Position numbers and translations under genes: made by a program. From assembly GCF_002266285.1 (NCBI RefSeq), contig NZ_NPMS01000001.1:868001-932000 (forward strand): a stretch of 64,000 nucleotides of DNA. The letters run 5' to 3'. Below the pieces are notes generated by a model. That model saw only the letters and a list, made by a program, of their open reading frames with translations. It ran no database searches and had not been told where the DNA came from. This document shows, piece after piece, positions 18,178-28,254 of this stretch; position 1 is the stretch's first letter; every line of letters begins with the position of its first letter. The DNA is from Virgibacillus indicus (GTDB lineage: Bacteria; Bacillota; Bacilli; Bacillales; Amphibacillaceae).

Positions 18178-20115
18178 TTATTCACGATGTTTTTCTTCAG
18201 ATAAATATATACGCATTTTTGCTCCCTGTTCTACTTTTGTTCCAGGTGCTGGTGCCTGATCAATAATATAATTTCCCTCACCGTTTGTTTCAATGGCGAG
18301 ATTCGTCATATATTCCGTTAAATCCTTTTTGGATAATCCGATTAAATCCGGAACCTCAATTTTTGGCTGCTCCGGCCACATGTACTCTTTATCCAATCCA
18401 CCGGTTCTCGGTTCAACTTCCATTGCCCTTAAGCTGTCACCAATAATTGTTCCGACGATAGGTGCTGCAACAACTCCGCCAAACTGAACGGTGTTTTTGG
18501 GATTATCAACAGCGACGTATACTACAATCTCTGGATCATCTGCCGGTGCAAAGCCAATAAAGGAAACGACATAGTTATTCTGCATATACCTTCCGTCAGG
18601 ACCTACTTTTTGAGCTGTTCCCGTTTTCCCGCCAACTCTGTACCCATCAACATAGGCTGGTCTCCCGGTTCCCATTGCAACAACACTTTCCAGAGCTTCC
18701 CGAATTTCTTGGGAGGTTTCTTCCGAGAGAACCCTTTCTTTTAGAACTGGTTCCACTTTTTCTACTGTTTCTTCTGTCTTTGGATCAATCCATTCCTTTG
18801 CAAGAAAAGGCTCATATAAATATCCGCCATTGACAGCAGCAGCTACTGCCATCACCTGTTGTATTGGTGTAACTGATACACCCTGACCAAATGCGGTAGT
18901 TGCCAGTTCAACCGGCCCAACAGCCTTAGGTTTAAAAAGAATACCATTGCCTTCTCCCTGAAGATCAATTCCAGTTTTTTGGCCGAATCCGAAATCCCTT
19001 ATATATGAAAAGAGCTTTTCTTTGCCTAATGATAATCCTAATTCAACGAAGCCCGGGTTACAGGAGTTCTGCACTACCTCCAAGTAAGTTTGATGTCCGT
19101 GTCCTCCGCTCTTCCAGCAATGCAGCTCCGATCCGCCTACAGTGATATCACCATCGTCATGAAAATGATCATCCTCCAGATCAACAATATCCTCTTCTAA
19201 TGCTGCAGCTAATGTAATTATTTTAAAGGTTGATCCGGGTTCATATGTACTCCATATAGGTAAATTTCGGTCAAAGACGGAGGATTCCACTTCCTGATAG
19301 TTTTCAGGATGAAAATTAGGCCTTGTTGTCATGCCAAGAATTCCACCAGTCTTTGGGTTTACAGCAATTGCCAATGCACCATCCGGATTATATTTAGAAA
19401 CTGCAAAATCCATTTCACGCTCCAAAATAGTTTGCACCTTTGAATTAATTGTTGTTTTTAGGTTCAGCCCGTCAGATGGTTCTGTATATACATCTGCAAG
19501 ACTATCCAGCCTTCTTCCCTTTGCATCCGAGTAAAAAGAAAGACTGCCTTCTTCACCACTTAACTTTTCATCATAAAATAGCTCCAGCCCCATTAATCCC
19601 TGATTATCGATGCCGGCAAATCCCAATACATGCGATAGGTCCTTTCCATTTGGATAATGTCTCTTCGAATCTTTAGCAAGGTACACCCCATCCAGATTTA
19701 ATGCGCGAATGTCTGATTCCTGCTGCTCTGAAATTTTTATTCCCTCCGGCCTGATATCGACACTTGCAGCGACCTTGGTAATATCGCTATAAACCTTATC
19801 AACAGATACATCTAAAATCGCCGCCAGTTTTTCTGCTGTTTTCTGTGGATCCTTGATCTGTCTTGGTACAACAACAACAGATGGTGCTGTTACATTTTCT
19901 GCAAGTATCTCTCCATTCCTATCCAATATATTACCGCGTTCCGGTTCAAACACAATATCTCTTGTCCATAATTCATTCGCTTGTCCTGCTAATTTTTCCC
20001 CGATAACAAATTGCACGTAGCCCAGCCTTATATCAATTATTGCAAAAATGAGAAGGCCAAAAAGAAAAACAGTGACGATTCGTTTTCTAACTGTTACAGT
20101 GGATACGCGTTTCAT
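18178..20115 (-). CDS. spoVD: SpoVD, sporulation class B penicillin-binding protein
   Basis: SpoVD is the transpeptidase that partners SpoVE in cortex synthesis. After an N-terminal membrane anchor (VTVFLFGLLIFAIIDI) come the dimerisation domain and a transpeptidase domain with catalytic STFK (EPGSTFKIITL), the SCN motif (VQNSCNPGF) and KTG (VGGKTGTAQ). One C-terminal PASTA domain follows (IEVPDLIGLSKKDLTEYM). Starting at ATG 20115 after GGAAGGGG gives 645 residues, the B. subtilis length. The upstream in-frame extension has no ribosome-binding site. Confidence 0.95.
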   Translation of the reverse strand: MKRVSTVTVRKRIVTVFLFGLLIFAIIDIRLGYVQFVIGEKLAGQANELWTRDIVFEPERGNILDRNGEILAENVTAPSVVVVPRQIKDPQKTAEKLAAILDVSVDKVYSDITKVAASVDIRPEGIKISEQQESDIRALNLDGVYLAKDSKRHYPNGKDLSHVLGFAGIDNQGLMGLELFYDEKLSGEEGSLSFYSDAKGRRLDSLADVYTEPSDGLNLKTTINSKVQTILEREMDFAVSKYNPDGALAIAVNPKTGGILGMTTRPNFHPENYQEVESSVFDRNLPIWSTYEPGSTFKIITLAAALEEDIVDLEDDHFHDDGDITVGGSELHCWKSGGHGHQTYLEVVQNSCNPGFVELGLSLGKEKLFSYIRDFGFGQKTGIDLQGEGNGILFKPKAVGPVELATTAFGQGVSVTPIQQVMAVAAAVNGGYLYEPFLAKEWIDPKTEETVEKVEPVLKERVLSEETSQEIREALESVVAMGTGRPAYVDGYRVGGKTGTAQKVGPDGRYMQNNYVVSFIGFAPADDPEIVVYVAVDNPKNTVQFGGVVAAPIVGTIIGDSLRAMEVEPRTGGLDKEYMWPEQPKIEVPDLIGLSKKDLTEYMTNLAIETNGEGNYIIDQAPAPGTKVEQGAKMRIYLSEEKHRE

Positions 20116-20204
20116 ATTCCGTCCCCTTCCATAGGTAGGCTTATATCCACTATATGAGCTAAAAAAAATGAATAGAACACTGTTTAGCATGGGTATTTAT
20201 TTAG

Positions 20205-22448
20205 TCATCCTTCACCATTTGTTTCTTCCTCAGCGGGGGCTTCCTGTTCGTTTTCAGCATCCGTACTTTCTTCCATTGTTTCATTTGGGGGCAATAATTC
20301 CACCCCAAGGTAATCATTCTTTTTCAGTGGTGTATCTTCTTTAATATTTTGTGTGACAACATAGCCGTTCCCAAATAATTCAACTTTTAATTCAAGCAAA
20401 TCCGCAAGCTGCAATACTTCACGCTTCGACCATCCAATTATATCAGGCATGGATGGGTTATCCGTTATCAATATAATCCTTTGATTAGATAAAATCGTGT
20501 CCCCCTCCGCAACATTGGCTGCAACCACAGTACCCGAGCCAACGACAGTTACCTGTAATCCTTTTTCAGCTAGGGCTGTTTCTGCTGCCTGGGCATCTTC
20601 ACCAATGATTTCCTGAATTTCTGTTTTTTCCACAGAATAATCATCATCTTTGTCCGGTTCAATATTTAGGTAGTGGAGACTGTTTTCCATAACATTATTA
20701 AATATAAAGGACACCGGTAATGAAGTTGGCTCAGTCGGCTTCGCTTCAGGCTGTTTTACAGAAACGTACATCATTAATTCCGGATCATCGATTGGTGCCA
20801 TACCTAAAAAGGAAAAAATATAATTTTCTCTTCCGGTCATATAACCTGGTCCATCCGGATTAGGTATTTGAGCTGTACCAGTTTTGCCGCCGACAGTATA
20901 GTCATCTAATTGAAATCTTTTACCTGTTCCATTCTCGCCATATACAACTGACTCAAGCAATTTCAATACATGATCGGAGGTTTCCTCCGAAATAGGTTGA
21001 TCAACTACCTTTGGGGATTTTTCCTCTAATATGTCGCCAGTGTTAGGATCAACTATTTTTTTGATCACATATGGCTGGAGCATTTTTCCGTCATTCGCAA
21101 TGGCAGTTGCTGCTTTCATTTGTTGTATCGGTGTTACCGTACTCCCTTGCCCAAAAGCTGTTGTTATTTTTTCCATCGGCCAATTATACAAGATTTGACC
21201 TGGCACTTCTCCAGGCAGGTCTATTCCTGAAGGTTCATCAAAATCAAATGCCTTTAAATATTCCAAGAACTTCTCCGGTCCAAGCTTTTCCCAGGCAAGT
21301 TTAGCTGCAGCAACATTAGAGGAACGCTCGAATCCCTTGTCAAATGTGATTGTTCCCCAGCCTCTTCCACCATTATGATCACCTATCTTTTTTAATTTCT
21401 CATTGGCTTGATAGGTTCCTGACATAAATGTTTCATTTCCGTTATAAACGCCTTCTTCAATTGCAGATGCCCATGTAAACATTTTGACAGTCGATCCTGG
21501 TTCAAATGGGTTTGATATCACATCATTATACCAATTCTCTACATTTGCAGGATTATTCGGATTGTAGCTTGGCCTGTTACTCATCGCAAGAACTTCTCCT
21601 GTTTTTGGATCCATAACGATTGCTGTAACACGTTCTGGATTGTAGTCCTCTTCCACCTGTGTAAGAACATCCTCTAACAACGTCTGGATTTTCTGGTCAA
21701 TCGTTAAATAAACATCGTTTCCATCTTCAGGCTTAGTAATGACTTCATTAGGATCTAATAATTTTTTATTATACTTGTCGCGCTGGTAAGAGATTCTACC
21801 GTTTTTACCTGCGAGTAATTCATTCATTTCTTGTTCCATTCCGGCAATTCCAGTAATCTCTTTTTTTACACCATCTTCGGTTTCTACTTCCGTTTCTCTA
21901 GCAAAGCCAATAATATGGGAAGCAAACGTTCCATTTGGATAATATCGCATTGGCTCCTTCTCAAAATTAATACCAGGCAAGCCCAGTGCAGCAATGTCAT
22001 CTTTCTCCTGCTGGCTTAATTCTCTTCCTTCTTTTCCAAATTCAACCTGGAATCTGTCATTTTCAATTCCTTTTTCCAATCGCTCCAGTATAAAACTCTC
22101 TTCAACATCTAATAGAGGAGCCAGCTTGTCCGCTGTTTCTTGCGGGTCGGTTACATGCTTTGGCTCCTCCAGGTTATCTGAGTATTCCTCTTTCACAATT
22201 GCGTACATTGTAAATGTAGGCCGATCGTAAGCCAGAGTCATACCATTCTTATCAAAAATTTTACCGCGTTCTGCATTTAATGGATAAGTAGATGTGCGCT
22301 TTTTCTTCGCCCATTCTTCCAAGGATATATCATTAATTTCACCAGTTGCCTGAATATACAAAAAACGGCCTGCAGTGATCAGAAAAATACCGGTAAAGAC
22401 AATAATCAATATCCCTGCCATGAAATGGGTTGTTTTATTTTTCCTCAT
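20205..22448 (-). CDS. pbpB: PBP2B, division-specific class B penicillin-binding protein
   Basis: PBP2B is the essential septal transpeptidase. The 747-residue protein has an N-terminal membrane anchor, a dimerisation domain, and a transpeptidase domain with STVK (EPGSTVKMFTW), SSN (FERSSNVAAAK) and KTG (VGGKTGTAQIP). Two C-terminal PASTA repeats (about residues 605-660 and 665-720) end in an acidic tail. It is somewhat longer than the B. subtilis protein (716) because of that tail. The ATG has AAGGAG 8 nt upstream. It is 16 nt from ftsL. Confidence 0.96.
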   Translation of the reverse strand: MRKNKTTHFMAGILIIVFTGIFLITAGRFLYIQATGEINDISLEEWAKKKRTSTYPLNAERGKIFDKNGMTLAYDRPTFTMYAIVKEEYSDNLEEPKHVTDPQETADKLAPLLDVEESFILERLEKGIENDRFQVEFGKEGRELSQQEKDDIAALGLPGINFEKEPMRYYPNGTFASHIIGFARETEVETEDGVKKEITGIAGMEQEMNELLAGKNGRISYQRDKYNKKLLDPNEVITKPEDGNDVYLTIDQKIQTLLEDVLTQVEEDYNPERVTAIVMDPKTGEVLAMSNRPSYNPNNPANVENWYNDVISNPFEPGSTVKMFTWASAIEEGVYNGNETFMSGTYQANEKLKKIGDHNGGRGWGTITFDKGFERSSNVAAAKLAWEKLGPEKFLEYLKAFDFDEPSGIDLPGEVPGQILYNWPMEKITTAFGQGSTVTPIQQMKAATAIANDGKMLQPYVIKKIVDPNTGDILEEKSPKVVDQPISEETSDHVLKLLESVVYGENGTGKRFQLDDYTVGGKTGTAQIPNPDGPGYMTGRENYIFSFLGMAPIDDPELMMYVSVKQPEAKPTEPTSLPVSFIFNNVMENSLHYLNIEPDKDDDYSVEKTEIQEIIGEDAQAAETALAEKGLQVTVVGSGTVVAANVAEGDTILSNQRIILITDNPSMPDIIGWSKREVLQLADLLELKVELFGNGYVVTQNIKEDTPLKKNDYLGVELLPPNETMEESTDAENEQEAPAEEETNGEG

Positions 22449-22464
22449 ACCCAGTTCTCCTTGA

Positions 22465-22839
22465 CTAATTGTTAAATGCGTGAGCTTGCTTTACTTCAGC
22501 ATCCTGCAGCTTCAATCCATTATCTTTAGCTATTTTTGTGATTCTTTCAGGTCTGCTTAACTCTTTCATTTCGAACATCAAACCTTCATTTGTTACTTTT
22601 TGTGTTTGGACAACATTTTCGAGCTGCTGCATCTCACGATTTAAACTATCTGTTGATGAAGAAAAGGATACCACAAAAATCCCTGCCGCTACTAGTCCTG
22701 CACCTATCACGGAATAAATCACTTTTTCACCTTTCGTTATCCAGCCCTGTTTCCGTACCTTAACAGCAACTTTTTGTTCCCTAACTTGAGTCTGCTCCGG
22801 TCTATTCTGCTGCCAGCTTCTGGCATGGTTTGCACCCAT
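22465..22839 (-). CDS. ftsL: FtsL, cell-division protein
   Basis: FtsL is a short bitopic divisome protein that pairs with DivIC and DivIB. It has a basic cytoplasmic segment, one membrane helix (VIYSVIGAGLVAAGIFVVSF) and an extracellular heptad-like coiled coil (LNREMQQLENVVQTQK). I start at ATG 22839, whose first base is shared with the rsmH TAA stop (TAATG), with AAGGGTGG 8 nt upstream; this gives 124 residues. A GTG four codons earlier is less likely. Confidence 0.92.
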   Translation of the reverse strand: MGANHARSWQQNRPEQTQVREQKVAVKVRKQGWITKGEKVIYSVIGAGLVAAGIFVVSFSSSTDSLNREMQQLENVVQTQKVTNEGLMFEMKELSRPERITKIAKDNGLKLQDAEVKQAHAFNN

Positions 22840-23816
22840 TACTTTTTCCACCCTTCTTCATACGTAAAATCATCGTTCCATTCATTTACTTTTTCAGCAA
22901 TACGCAATTTCGCCGAACGTGATCTGCGATTTTCTGTCAATTCATCATCCGTTGCTATTATTGGTTTCCTTGAAATCAATTTAAAAGGCGCCTCATGCTC
23001 TTTTGGAAGCACTGGTAAATTTCTTGGTGTTTCTTTTGCAGTACTCCACTTTTTAAATGCTTGTTTACACAGCCTGTCTTCAAGTGAGTGGAAAGTGATA
23101 ACTGCAATGCGTCCATTCTCACTTACCGCCCTTGCTGCCTGATGAAGTGCATCATTAAATGCTGCTAATTCATCATTCACAGCAATTCGCAATGCCTGAA
23201 AAATGCGCTTAGCCGGATGTCCACCCTTTCTTCGGGCTGGAGCTGGGATCGCATCCTTGATTATTTCCACCAGTTGATGAGTTGTGTGAATTTCATTCGT
23301 TTTTCTATATTCTTCAATCCTTCTCGCAATTTGTTTTGAAAATTTTTCTTCCCCATATTTAAAAAATATGGCAACCATGTCATTGTAGGGCCACGTGTTA
23401 ACAATCTCAAAAGCAGTCAGTTCCGCTTCCTGATTCATTCGCATGTCGAGTTCCGCATCTTGTTGATAACTGAACCCTCTCTCACCTCTATCCAGTTGTG
23501 GAGAAGAGACACCAAGGTCAAACAATATTCCGTCAACCTGCTGAATTCGATGGTTCGCTAATTCCTCTTCCAATCCTCTAAAATTGGAATGGATAAAAAT
23601 AATTCGGTCATGGTATGCTTTCAATCTTTCTTTTGCTGCCTGAAGTGCATCTAAATCCTGATCAAATGCCACAAGCAGACCATTCTCATTCAATTGGGAG
23701 GCTATTTTTTCTGAATGGCCTCCACCGCCAACTGTGCAGTCTACATATGTACCACCTGGCTCAATTGCTAGTCCTTTAATCGTTTCTTCTTTTAAAACAC
23801 TGTAATGTTCAAACAT
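22839..23816 (-). CDS. rsmH: RsmH (MraW), 16S rRNA m4C1402 methyltransferase
   Basis: RsmH methylates N4 of C1402 in the ribosomal decoding centre, using S-adenosylmethionine. The SAM motif [16 protein letters not shown], the [15 protein letters not shown] motif and the [13 protein letters not shown] motif are all present. The start is ATG 23816 (MFEHYSV); an ATG four codons earlier lies in frame. It sits between mraZ and ftsL, the standard dcw order, with overlapping translation into ftsL. Confidence 0.97.
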   Translation of the reverse strand: MFEHYSVLKEETIKGLAIEPGGTYVDCTVGGGGHSEKIASQLNENGLLVAFDQDLDALQAAKERLKAYHDRIIFIHSNFRGLEEELANHRIQQVDGILFDLGVSSPQLDRGERGFSYQQDAELDMRMNQEAELTAFEIVNTWPYNDMVAIFFKYGEEKFSKQIARRIEEYRKTNEIHTTHQLVEIIKDAIPAPARRKGGHPAKRIFQALRIAVNDELAAFNDALHQAARAVSENGRIAVITFHSLEDRLCKQAFKKWSTAKETPRNLPVLPKEHEAPFKLISRKPIIATDDELTENRRSRSAKLRIAEKVNEWNDDFTYEEGWKK

Positions 23817-23837
23817 CGTTACACCCACTTCTGTCCA

Positions 23838-24269
23838 TCAAATATCAAAATCCATCAGATTTTCGGCAATCTCTGCAAAAGATTCTTCAGAGTCCTCGAA
23901 GTAATCGTCCCAATTTTCGCTGGACCAAAATTCAATTCGATTGGATACACCGATCACAACACACTCTTTTTCCAGAACAGCATAATTTCTTAAGTTTTGC
24001 GGAATATTTATTCTTCCCTGTTTGTCCACTTCACATTCAATAGCTCCAGAAAAGAAAAACCGTGTGAAGGCTCTTGCATCCTTTTTAGTAAGTGGGAGTT
24101 TTTTTAGTTTTTCCTCTAATACTTTCCATTCATTCATTGGGTATGCGAACAAACATTTATCCAGTCCACGAGTGACAACAAAGCTTTCTCCAAGCGATTC
24201 ACGAAACTTGGCAGGGACAATAATTCTGCCTTTTGTATCGATGCTGTGCTGATATTCACCCATGAACAT
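23838..24269 (-). CDS. mraZ: MraZ, transcriptional regulator of the dcw cluster
   Basis: MraZ is a DNA-binding protein with two SpoVT/AbrB-like domains that forms a ring and controls its own operon. The start [20 protein letters not shown] is diagnostic, and starting there gives exactly the 143 residues of the B. subtilis protein; the frame is open for 23 codons upstream. The second domain has [14 protein letters not shown]. It begins the dcw transcript and is preceded by three GTGG boxes (24304-24327). Confidence 0.97.
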   Translation of the reverse strand: MFMGEYQHSIDTKGRIIVPAKFRESLGESFVVTRGLDKCLFAYPMNEWKVLEEKLKKLPLTKKDARAFTRFFFSGAIECEVDKQGRINIPQNLRNYAVLEKECVVIGVSNRIEFWSSENWDDYFEDSEESFAEIAENLMDFDI

Positions 24270-24303
24270 ATAGTCCGCCCCCACTTTCATATTTTTTATA
24301 TTA

Positions 24304-24327
24304 CCACATTCCCCCACTCTCCACCAC
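24304..24327 (-). promoter_or_regulatory. Putative MraZ boxes: three GTGG repeats at 10-bp period
   Basis: On the minus strand GTGG occurs at 24327-24324, 24317-24314 and 24307-24304, exactly one helical turn apart. The sequences between are unrelated. MraZ is known to bind direct repeats of a short G-rich element at 10-bp period in front of its own gene. A likely -10 (TAATAT) follows the last box directly, so binding would compete with or guide RNA polymerase. A fourth GTGG at 24284-24281 is off period. Confidence 0.65.
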
Positions 24328-24393
24328 CTATTTACCAAAAAAATTATTAAATATCCTTAAAACCACTTTTCATTCTGTAAACAAGCATTAAAA

Positions 24394-24429
24394 AAAAGCT
24401 GTCTTATCAAGGATAAGACAGCTTTTCTG
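24394..24429 (-). terminator. Terminator after bshC
   Basis: A perfect 15-bp stem (AAAAGCTGTCTTATC / GATAAGACAGCTTTT, 3-nt loop) is followed on the minus strand by T8. It separates bshC from the dcw transcript. Confidence 0.93.
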
Positions 24430-24466
24430 TTTTGCTATTCAGTTGGTGGGGGCAAGTGGGGAGCCA

Positions 24467-26086
24467 TTACATATAAACTGCATAATGTTCATTTTCAAAC
24501 GAACAAGTTTCCTTTGCCAGTCTTCTTATGAAGTCAATACCATATTCATTTAGCCATGGCAGCGGATTCCATACCCTCTCCTGTAATCCTTCTGCCGGTC
24601 TAAGTGCTATATTTAGCAAATCAAATTCATATAGTTCCTTGTCATATTTTTCTTTCATTGCTTTTATGATTCTATCTTCCAGGTAATCCACATTAGAATG
24701 CAGATAATATAAATTTTTCTTTGCCAGTGCTCCCAAATCTGAACGCATCTCATTGGCAATTTCTCTTAAAGGCTGGTGTGCACGCTCAATCGCTTGTTTA
24801 ATATCTTCGGCAATTTTATCAATGGATGGCTCATTTTTAGACATCAGCCAATTATTTTTTATATCACTTACTCCTTTATTAATGGCATGTTCAGTGGTAA
24901 TATCATATTTCTTTAATGCTTTCTCTGTATTTCTGGTCAAATATGTAAAAGAAAGCCTTGGAAAAACTGGAGGCATCTTTATTTGAAATGCTAAAAATAC
25001 CGGTTTTAACACAGACCAATAACTTATCTCTCCAGGTCCCCCAATAAAAGCCAGCGATGGAAATAACAGTTCCTGCATTAGTGGCCTTGTAACTACATTA
25101 TTGCTTAATAATTCCGGCTGTTCCTTTGCGATGGCAATTAGTTCATCAGTTGTAAATATTACCTCATTCTGCTTTCCAATCCATTTTCCGTCCTCAGTAC
25201 GGGTGAGTAAAACCCGCTCCCCATTATGATGGTAGAACAGATGTGCATCATCAGGTTCAGCGTCCAGAGCAATCGAATAGTTTTCCTCCTCCAAACCCTT
25301 CAGTGCGCGATAGACCCCCTTGCTAATTTCAGGCTGTCTTTCAATAAGCTGAATAAAATATCCGCTCTCCATTCTTCGTACCAGAGGATGACCCGAATCT
25401 ATCAGAACAAGACCATCTTCTTCAAACAGCTGGAAAATAACACGTGCGAAGAAATCTACATAGGTAGCCGACTGATCCAAACAGCCTTTGACTAATGCGT
25501 ACAAGTCATTTGTGAACTCTGTTTCAGTCAAGTCCTCAAACAGGCTGTGTAGCCACTGGCTGCTTTTTATTTCATCTATTTTTAAATCTGAAACAGAACT
25601 TTTCTGCACCACTTCCTGTATTAGCTTATATTTTTTCATTTTTGGCACATCAGGCAGGTACACATGATTTATTTCATCAAAATCATGATCCTCTCCTGCT
25701 ATCCAAAAAACCGGGATAACAGGGGTTTTCAGTTCTTCTTCCTTCTGTTTGGCCAACTGGATAATAGAAATAACTTTATTGATCGAATACATTGGTCCTG
25801 TCATCAGGCCAGCTTGCTGACCGCCTATCACAACAGTACTATCCTCTTTTTTTAACCGGTTGATATTTTGAAAAGTGGATTCCGGAGCATCCCATTCCTT
25901 ATTTATTTTCTCTAATACAGTTGTCAGCTGCTCCCTGTCAAAGCTTCTCTCTTTTAAATCTTCAACTCTCTGACGGGAATCTGAGAATGGCTGATAGTCA
26001 AAAAACTGTATTATTTTATTTTTATTATAGCGATAATCATTTATTAAATTGCTTTGATTATGTAAATGTATTGGGTCGATCCGCAT
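24467..26086 (-). CDS. bshC: BshC, bacillithiol biosynthesis cysteine-adding enzyme
   Basis: BshC joins L-cysteine to glucosaminyl-malate in the last step of bacillithiol synthesis. The 539-residue protein shows the family features: the nucleotidyltransferase-like core with VVIGGQQAGLMTGPMYSINK, AGEDHDFDEINHVYLP, GGPGEISYWSVLKPVF, and a long coiled-coil segment around 425-500. The ATG follows AAGGAG by 10 nt. It lies upstream of mraZ, as in B. subtilis (formerly yllA). Confidence 0.95.
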   Translation of the reverse strand: MRIDPIHLHNQSNLINDYRYNKNKIIQFFDYQPFSDSRQRVEDLKERSFDREQLTTVLEKINKEWDAPESTFQNINRLKKEDSTVVIGGQQAGLMTGPMYSINKVISIIQLAKQKEEELKTPVIPVFWIAGEDHDFDEINHVYLPDVPKMKKYKLIQEVVQKSSVSDLKIDEIKSSQWLHSLFEDLTETEFTNDLYALVKGCLDQSATYVDFFARVIFQLFEEDGLVLIDSGHPLVRRMESGYFIQLIERQPEISKGVYRALKGLEEENYSIALDAEPDDAHLFYHHNGERVLLTRTEDGKWIGKQNEVIFTTDELIAIAKEQPELLSNNVVTRPLMQELLFPSLAFIGGPGEISYWSVLKPVFLAFQIKMPPVFPRLSFTYLTRNTEKALKKYDITTEHAINKGVSDIKNNWLMSKNEPSIDKIAEDIKQAIERAHQPLREIANEMRSDLGALAKKNLYYLHSNVDYLEDRIIKAMKEKYDKELYEFDLLNIALRPAEGLQERVWNPLPWLNEYGIDFIRRLAKETCSFENEHYAVYM

Positions 26087-26173
26087 AGATCACATACTCC
26101 TTCTGTTCTTAATTTCCTCTATGTATTGTACATAAATCTGTAATGAAATTCACCCAATCTGTTTCAGATTTGA

Positions 26174-26557
26174 TCAGTAAAAGAAAATCCGCTGAATAAT
26201 TCCAATCATCAGCAAGCAGATATATATAAATAAAAACAATAAAAAGGAAATACGCCAAAGCGTTTTAAAAGCTTTGCCGAATAAAACTTCTGTATTGGTT
26301 TTCCATTGAATGATAATAATTAATGTAAGTATAAACAACAGTATCACTGCTGCGATCCCAGTAAACTGTCTGTCAAAAATGATAGAAATGAGCATGATAT
26401 CTGCAATAATATATAATATTGTTGTCCAGTTAACTGCTTTATGAACAGCCTTCCATTTGCCTGGATGAACTTTTCTGGAAATCATATAGACAACCAATGT
26501 TGCAAAAAATGGCACCGTTATAAAAAACGCAAAAAAATAAACTATATAATCAACCAT
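26174..26557 (-). CDS. DUF3397-like four-helix membrane protein
   Basis: The 127-residue protein is almost entirely hydrophobic, with four predicted membrane helices (about 4-25, 45-62, 68-86, 103-124). A short basic loop (RKVHPGKWKAVHKAVNWTT) follows the first helix. The layout and the place between panE and bshC fit the DUF3397 family of Bacillales. No function is known. The start ATG is next to the panE stop, so the two genes are probably cotranscribed. Confidence 0.75.
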   Translation of the reverse strand: MVDYIVYFFAFFITVPFFATLVVYMISRKVHPGKWKAVHKAVNWTTILYIIADIMLISIIFDRQFTGIAAVILLFILTLIIIIQWKTNTEVLFGKAFKTLWRISFLLFLFIYICLLMIGIIQRIFFY

Positions 26558-26559
26558 CC

Positions 26560-27441
26560 CTATTCGATTATCCCCTTCTTCACTTCCAATGCTTTAATAC
26601 TGTCATAGACAAATGCTGTATATGGAATATGTTTATTTTCACTGTTATCCAACAGGTATCCTGTAATTGCTTCAATTTCGGTTTTTCTGTTTTCTTTTAA
26701 ATCTGTACACATTGATGATCGATTTTCAGCTGTATTTTCGGCAACCTTTTTTACCCGCTCCCATTGTTCCTCGCCATTCAGACCTAACACTAATGAAGTT
26801 TCTCTGCACAATTCACGGGCGAGTTTAAGTATAAAGGTGTTATTTAATAATTCACCGTTTTTGCAGTCGAACAGTGCTGTTAATGGATTAATAACTGCGT
26901 TGATCACCAATTTTTCAGCAAGTAATTTTGACCAGTGCTCTGTTGCTATTACAGGAAAGTATTCCTGATGCAGTTTCTTTGAAAGCTTGCTGCAACTCAA
27001 CATGTCCTGGTTATATGCGGATAATTTAATATTCCCTTTTCCCGAGTGCCTTACTGTCCGGTCATCCATCCTCAGTGCTCCATGTTCAATAGTTCCTAAA
27101 TACACAGGATGCTTCATGCCCTTTAAATATTTAACATGTCCCATTCCATTTTGTAAAAATATTACTGAGGTATCTTCATTCACCTGTTCCAGGACTCGTA
27201 AAGCAGATGCAATGTCAGTTTGTTTTACACAGATTATAATACAATCTTCTTTTTTTTGTTCACCAATCAGCAGGGATTTAATGGGAATTGACTTTGTGGA
27301 ATGGGTAAACTCAATACCACCACTGTTGATAGTACTTTTTTGCTCACTGCGTCTCACATATAATGTTACCGTATGCTGCAGCGAAAGATATCCACTCAGC
27401 AGCAGACCAACAGAGCCGCCGCCTATCACTCCAATATCCAT
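26560..27441 (-). CDS. panE: 2-dehydropantoate 2-reductase family protein (PanE/YlbQ)
   Basis: This protein reduces 2-dehydropantoate to pantoate with NADPH, a step towards coenzyme A. It has an N-terminal Rossmann motif (IGVIGGGSVGLLLSGYL), a central VFLQNGMGHVKYL segment and a C-terminal ApbA/PanE helical domain with the catalytic-lysine region KLLAEKLVINAVINPLTALF. It resembles the YlbQ paralogue by position. I start at ATG 27441 (MDIGV); in-frame ATGs two and six codons earlier are possible. Substrate is inferred from the family. Confidence 0.87.
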   Translation of the reverse strand: MDIGVIGGGSVGLLLSGYLSLQHTVTLYVRRSEQKSTINSGGIEFTHSTKSIPIKSLLIGEQKKEDCIIICVKQTDIASALRVLEQVNEDTSVIFLQNGMGHVKYLKGMKHPVYLGTIEHGALRMDDRTVRHSGKGNIKLSAYNQDMLSCSKLSKKLHQEYFPVIATEHWSKLLAEKLVINAVINPLTALFDCKNGELLNNTFILKLARELCRETSLVLGLNGEEQWERVKKVAENTAENRSSMCTDLKENRKTEIEAITGYLLDNSENKHIPYTAFVYDSIKALEVKKGIIE

Positions 27442-27684
27442 TTCCATCCCGCCTTTCATTCATATTTATTGTAACAAAATGTCTTGCAATTGGGCACATT
27501 TATTTAAATATGAATACAAATATAGGAATTAGCCTCATCCTTATTTCAAAATGTATGTTTTTATATTATAATAAGGTTAATAGAAAACCTGAATAATTCA
27601 GATATTTATGTAAAAGCAGGGAAATTGTATTGGTGTTTTTAATACAATACGATTTCTGCTGCAGTATATAAGGGGGAGAGTTCC

Positions 27685-28164
27685 ATGCAGCAAATAAAGG
27701 TAGAAAAATTACTAATCAACTATAAAACACTGGAAAAATTCAAGTACTTCAAAGAGTATGGCAATCAGGAGCTGTCAATGCTTGAAGACCTGGAAAATAA
27801 CATGGTGGAAAACGATGCAGATTCTCCATTCTATGGCATTTATTATGGCAACAACCTTGTAGCCAGAATGAGTCTTTATAAAGTGATGGAAAAATATGAT
27901 GCCTATTTTGAACCGCCACAGGACTATTTGACATTATGGAAATTGGAAGTGCTTCCGAATTACCGCGGAAATGGTTATGGGAAAGCACTAGTTGATTTTG
28001 CAAAGAGCTATAACGTGCCTATTAAAACGAACCCAAGAATTAACTCACATGGCTTTTGGGAAAAAATGGACTTTCAGAAAGCTCATTACGATATGGAAAG
28101 AGATCTTGGTGAAAATCCGCTGATTTGGATGCCTGATGGTGTAAAAGAACAAGAATCGAACTAA
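27685..28164 (+). CDS. ylbP: YlbP, GNAT-family N-acetyltransferase
   Basis: A 159-residue GNAT-fold protein. The acetyl-CoA pyrophosphate-binding motif A is clear (KLEVLPNYRGNGYGKALVDFA), and KYDAYFEPPQDYL before it matches B. subtilis YlbP closely. The acceptor substrate is unknown. It is transcribed divergently from panE and convergently with gerR, with a shared hairpin terminator at 28212-28247. The ATG follows a GGGGGAGAG tract. Confidence 0.9.
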   Translation: MQQIKVEKLLINYKTLEKFKYFKEYGNQELSMLEDLENNMVENDADSPFYGIYYGNNLVARMSLYKVMEKYDAYFEPPQDYLTLWKLEVLPNYRGNGYGKALVDFAKSYNVPIKTNPRINSHGFWEKMDFQKAHYDMERDLGENPLIWMPDGVKEQESN

Positions 28165-28211
28165 AAATGAATGGCGAATCCTTTTGAACTTAAAAACGAT
28201 TTAAGAAACGC

Positions 28212-28247
28212 AAAAGACATGAATGGTAAATTACCCTCATGTCTTTT
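28212..28247. terminator. Bidirectional terminator between ylbP and gerR
   Basis: AAAAGACATGA / TCATGTCTTTT form an 11-bp stem around a 14-nt loop, with T-rich sequence on both exits. It serves the two convergent genes. Confidence 0.85.
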
Positions 28248-28254
28248 ATTTTAC

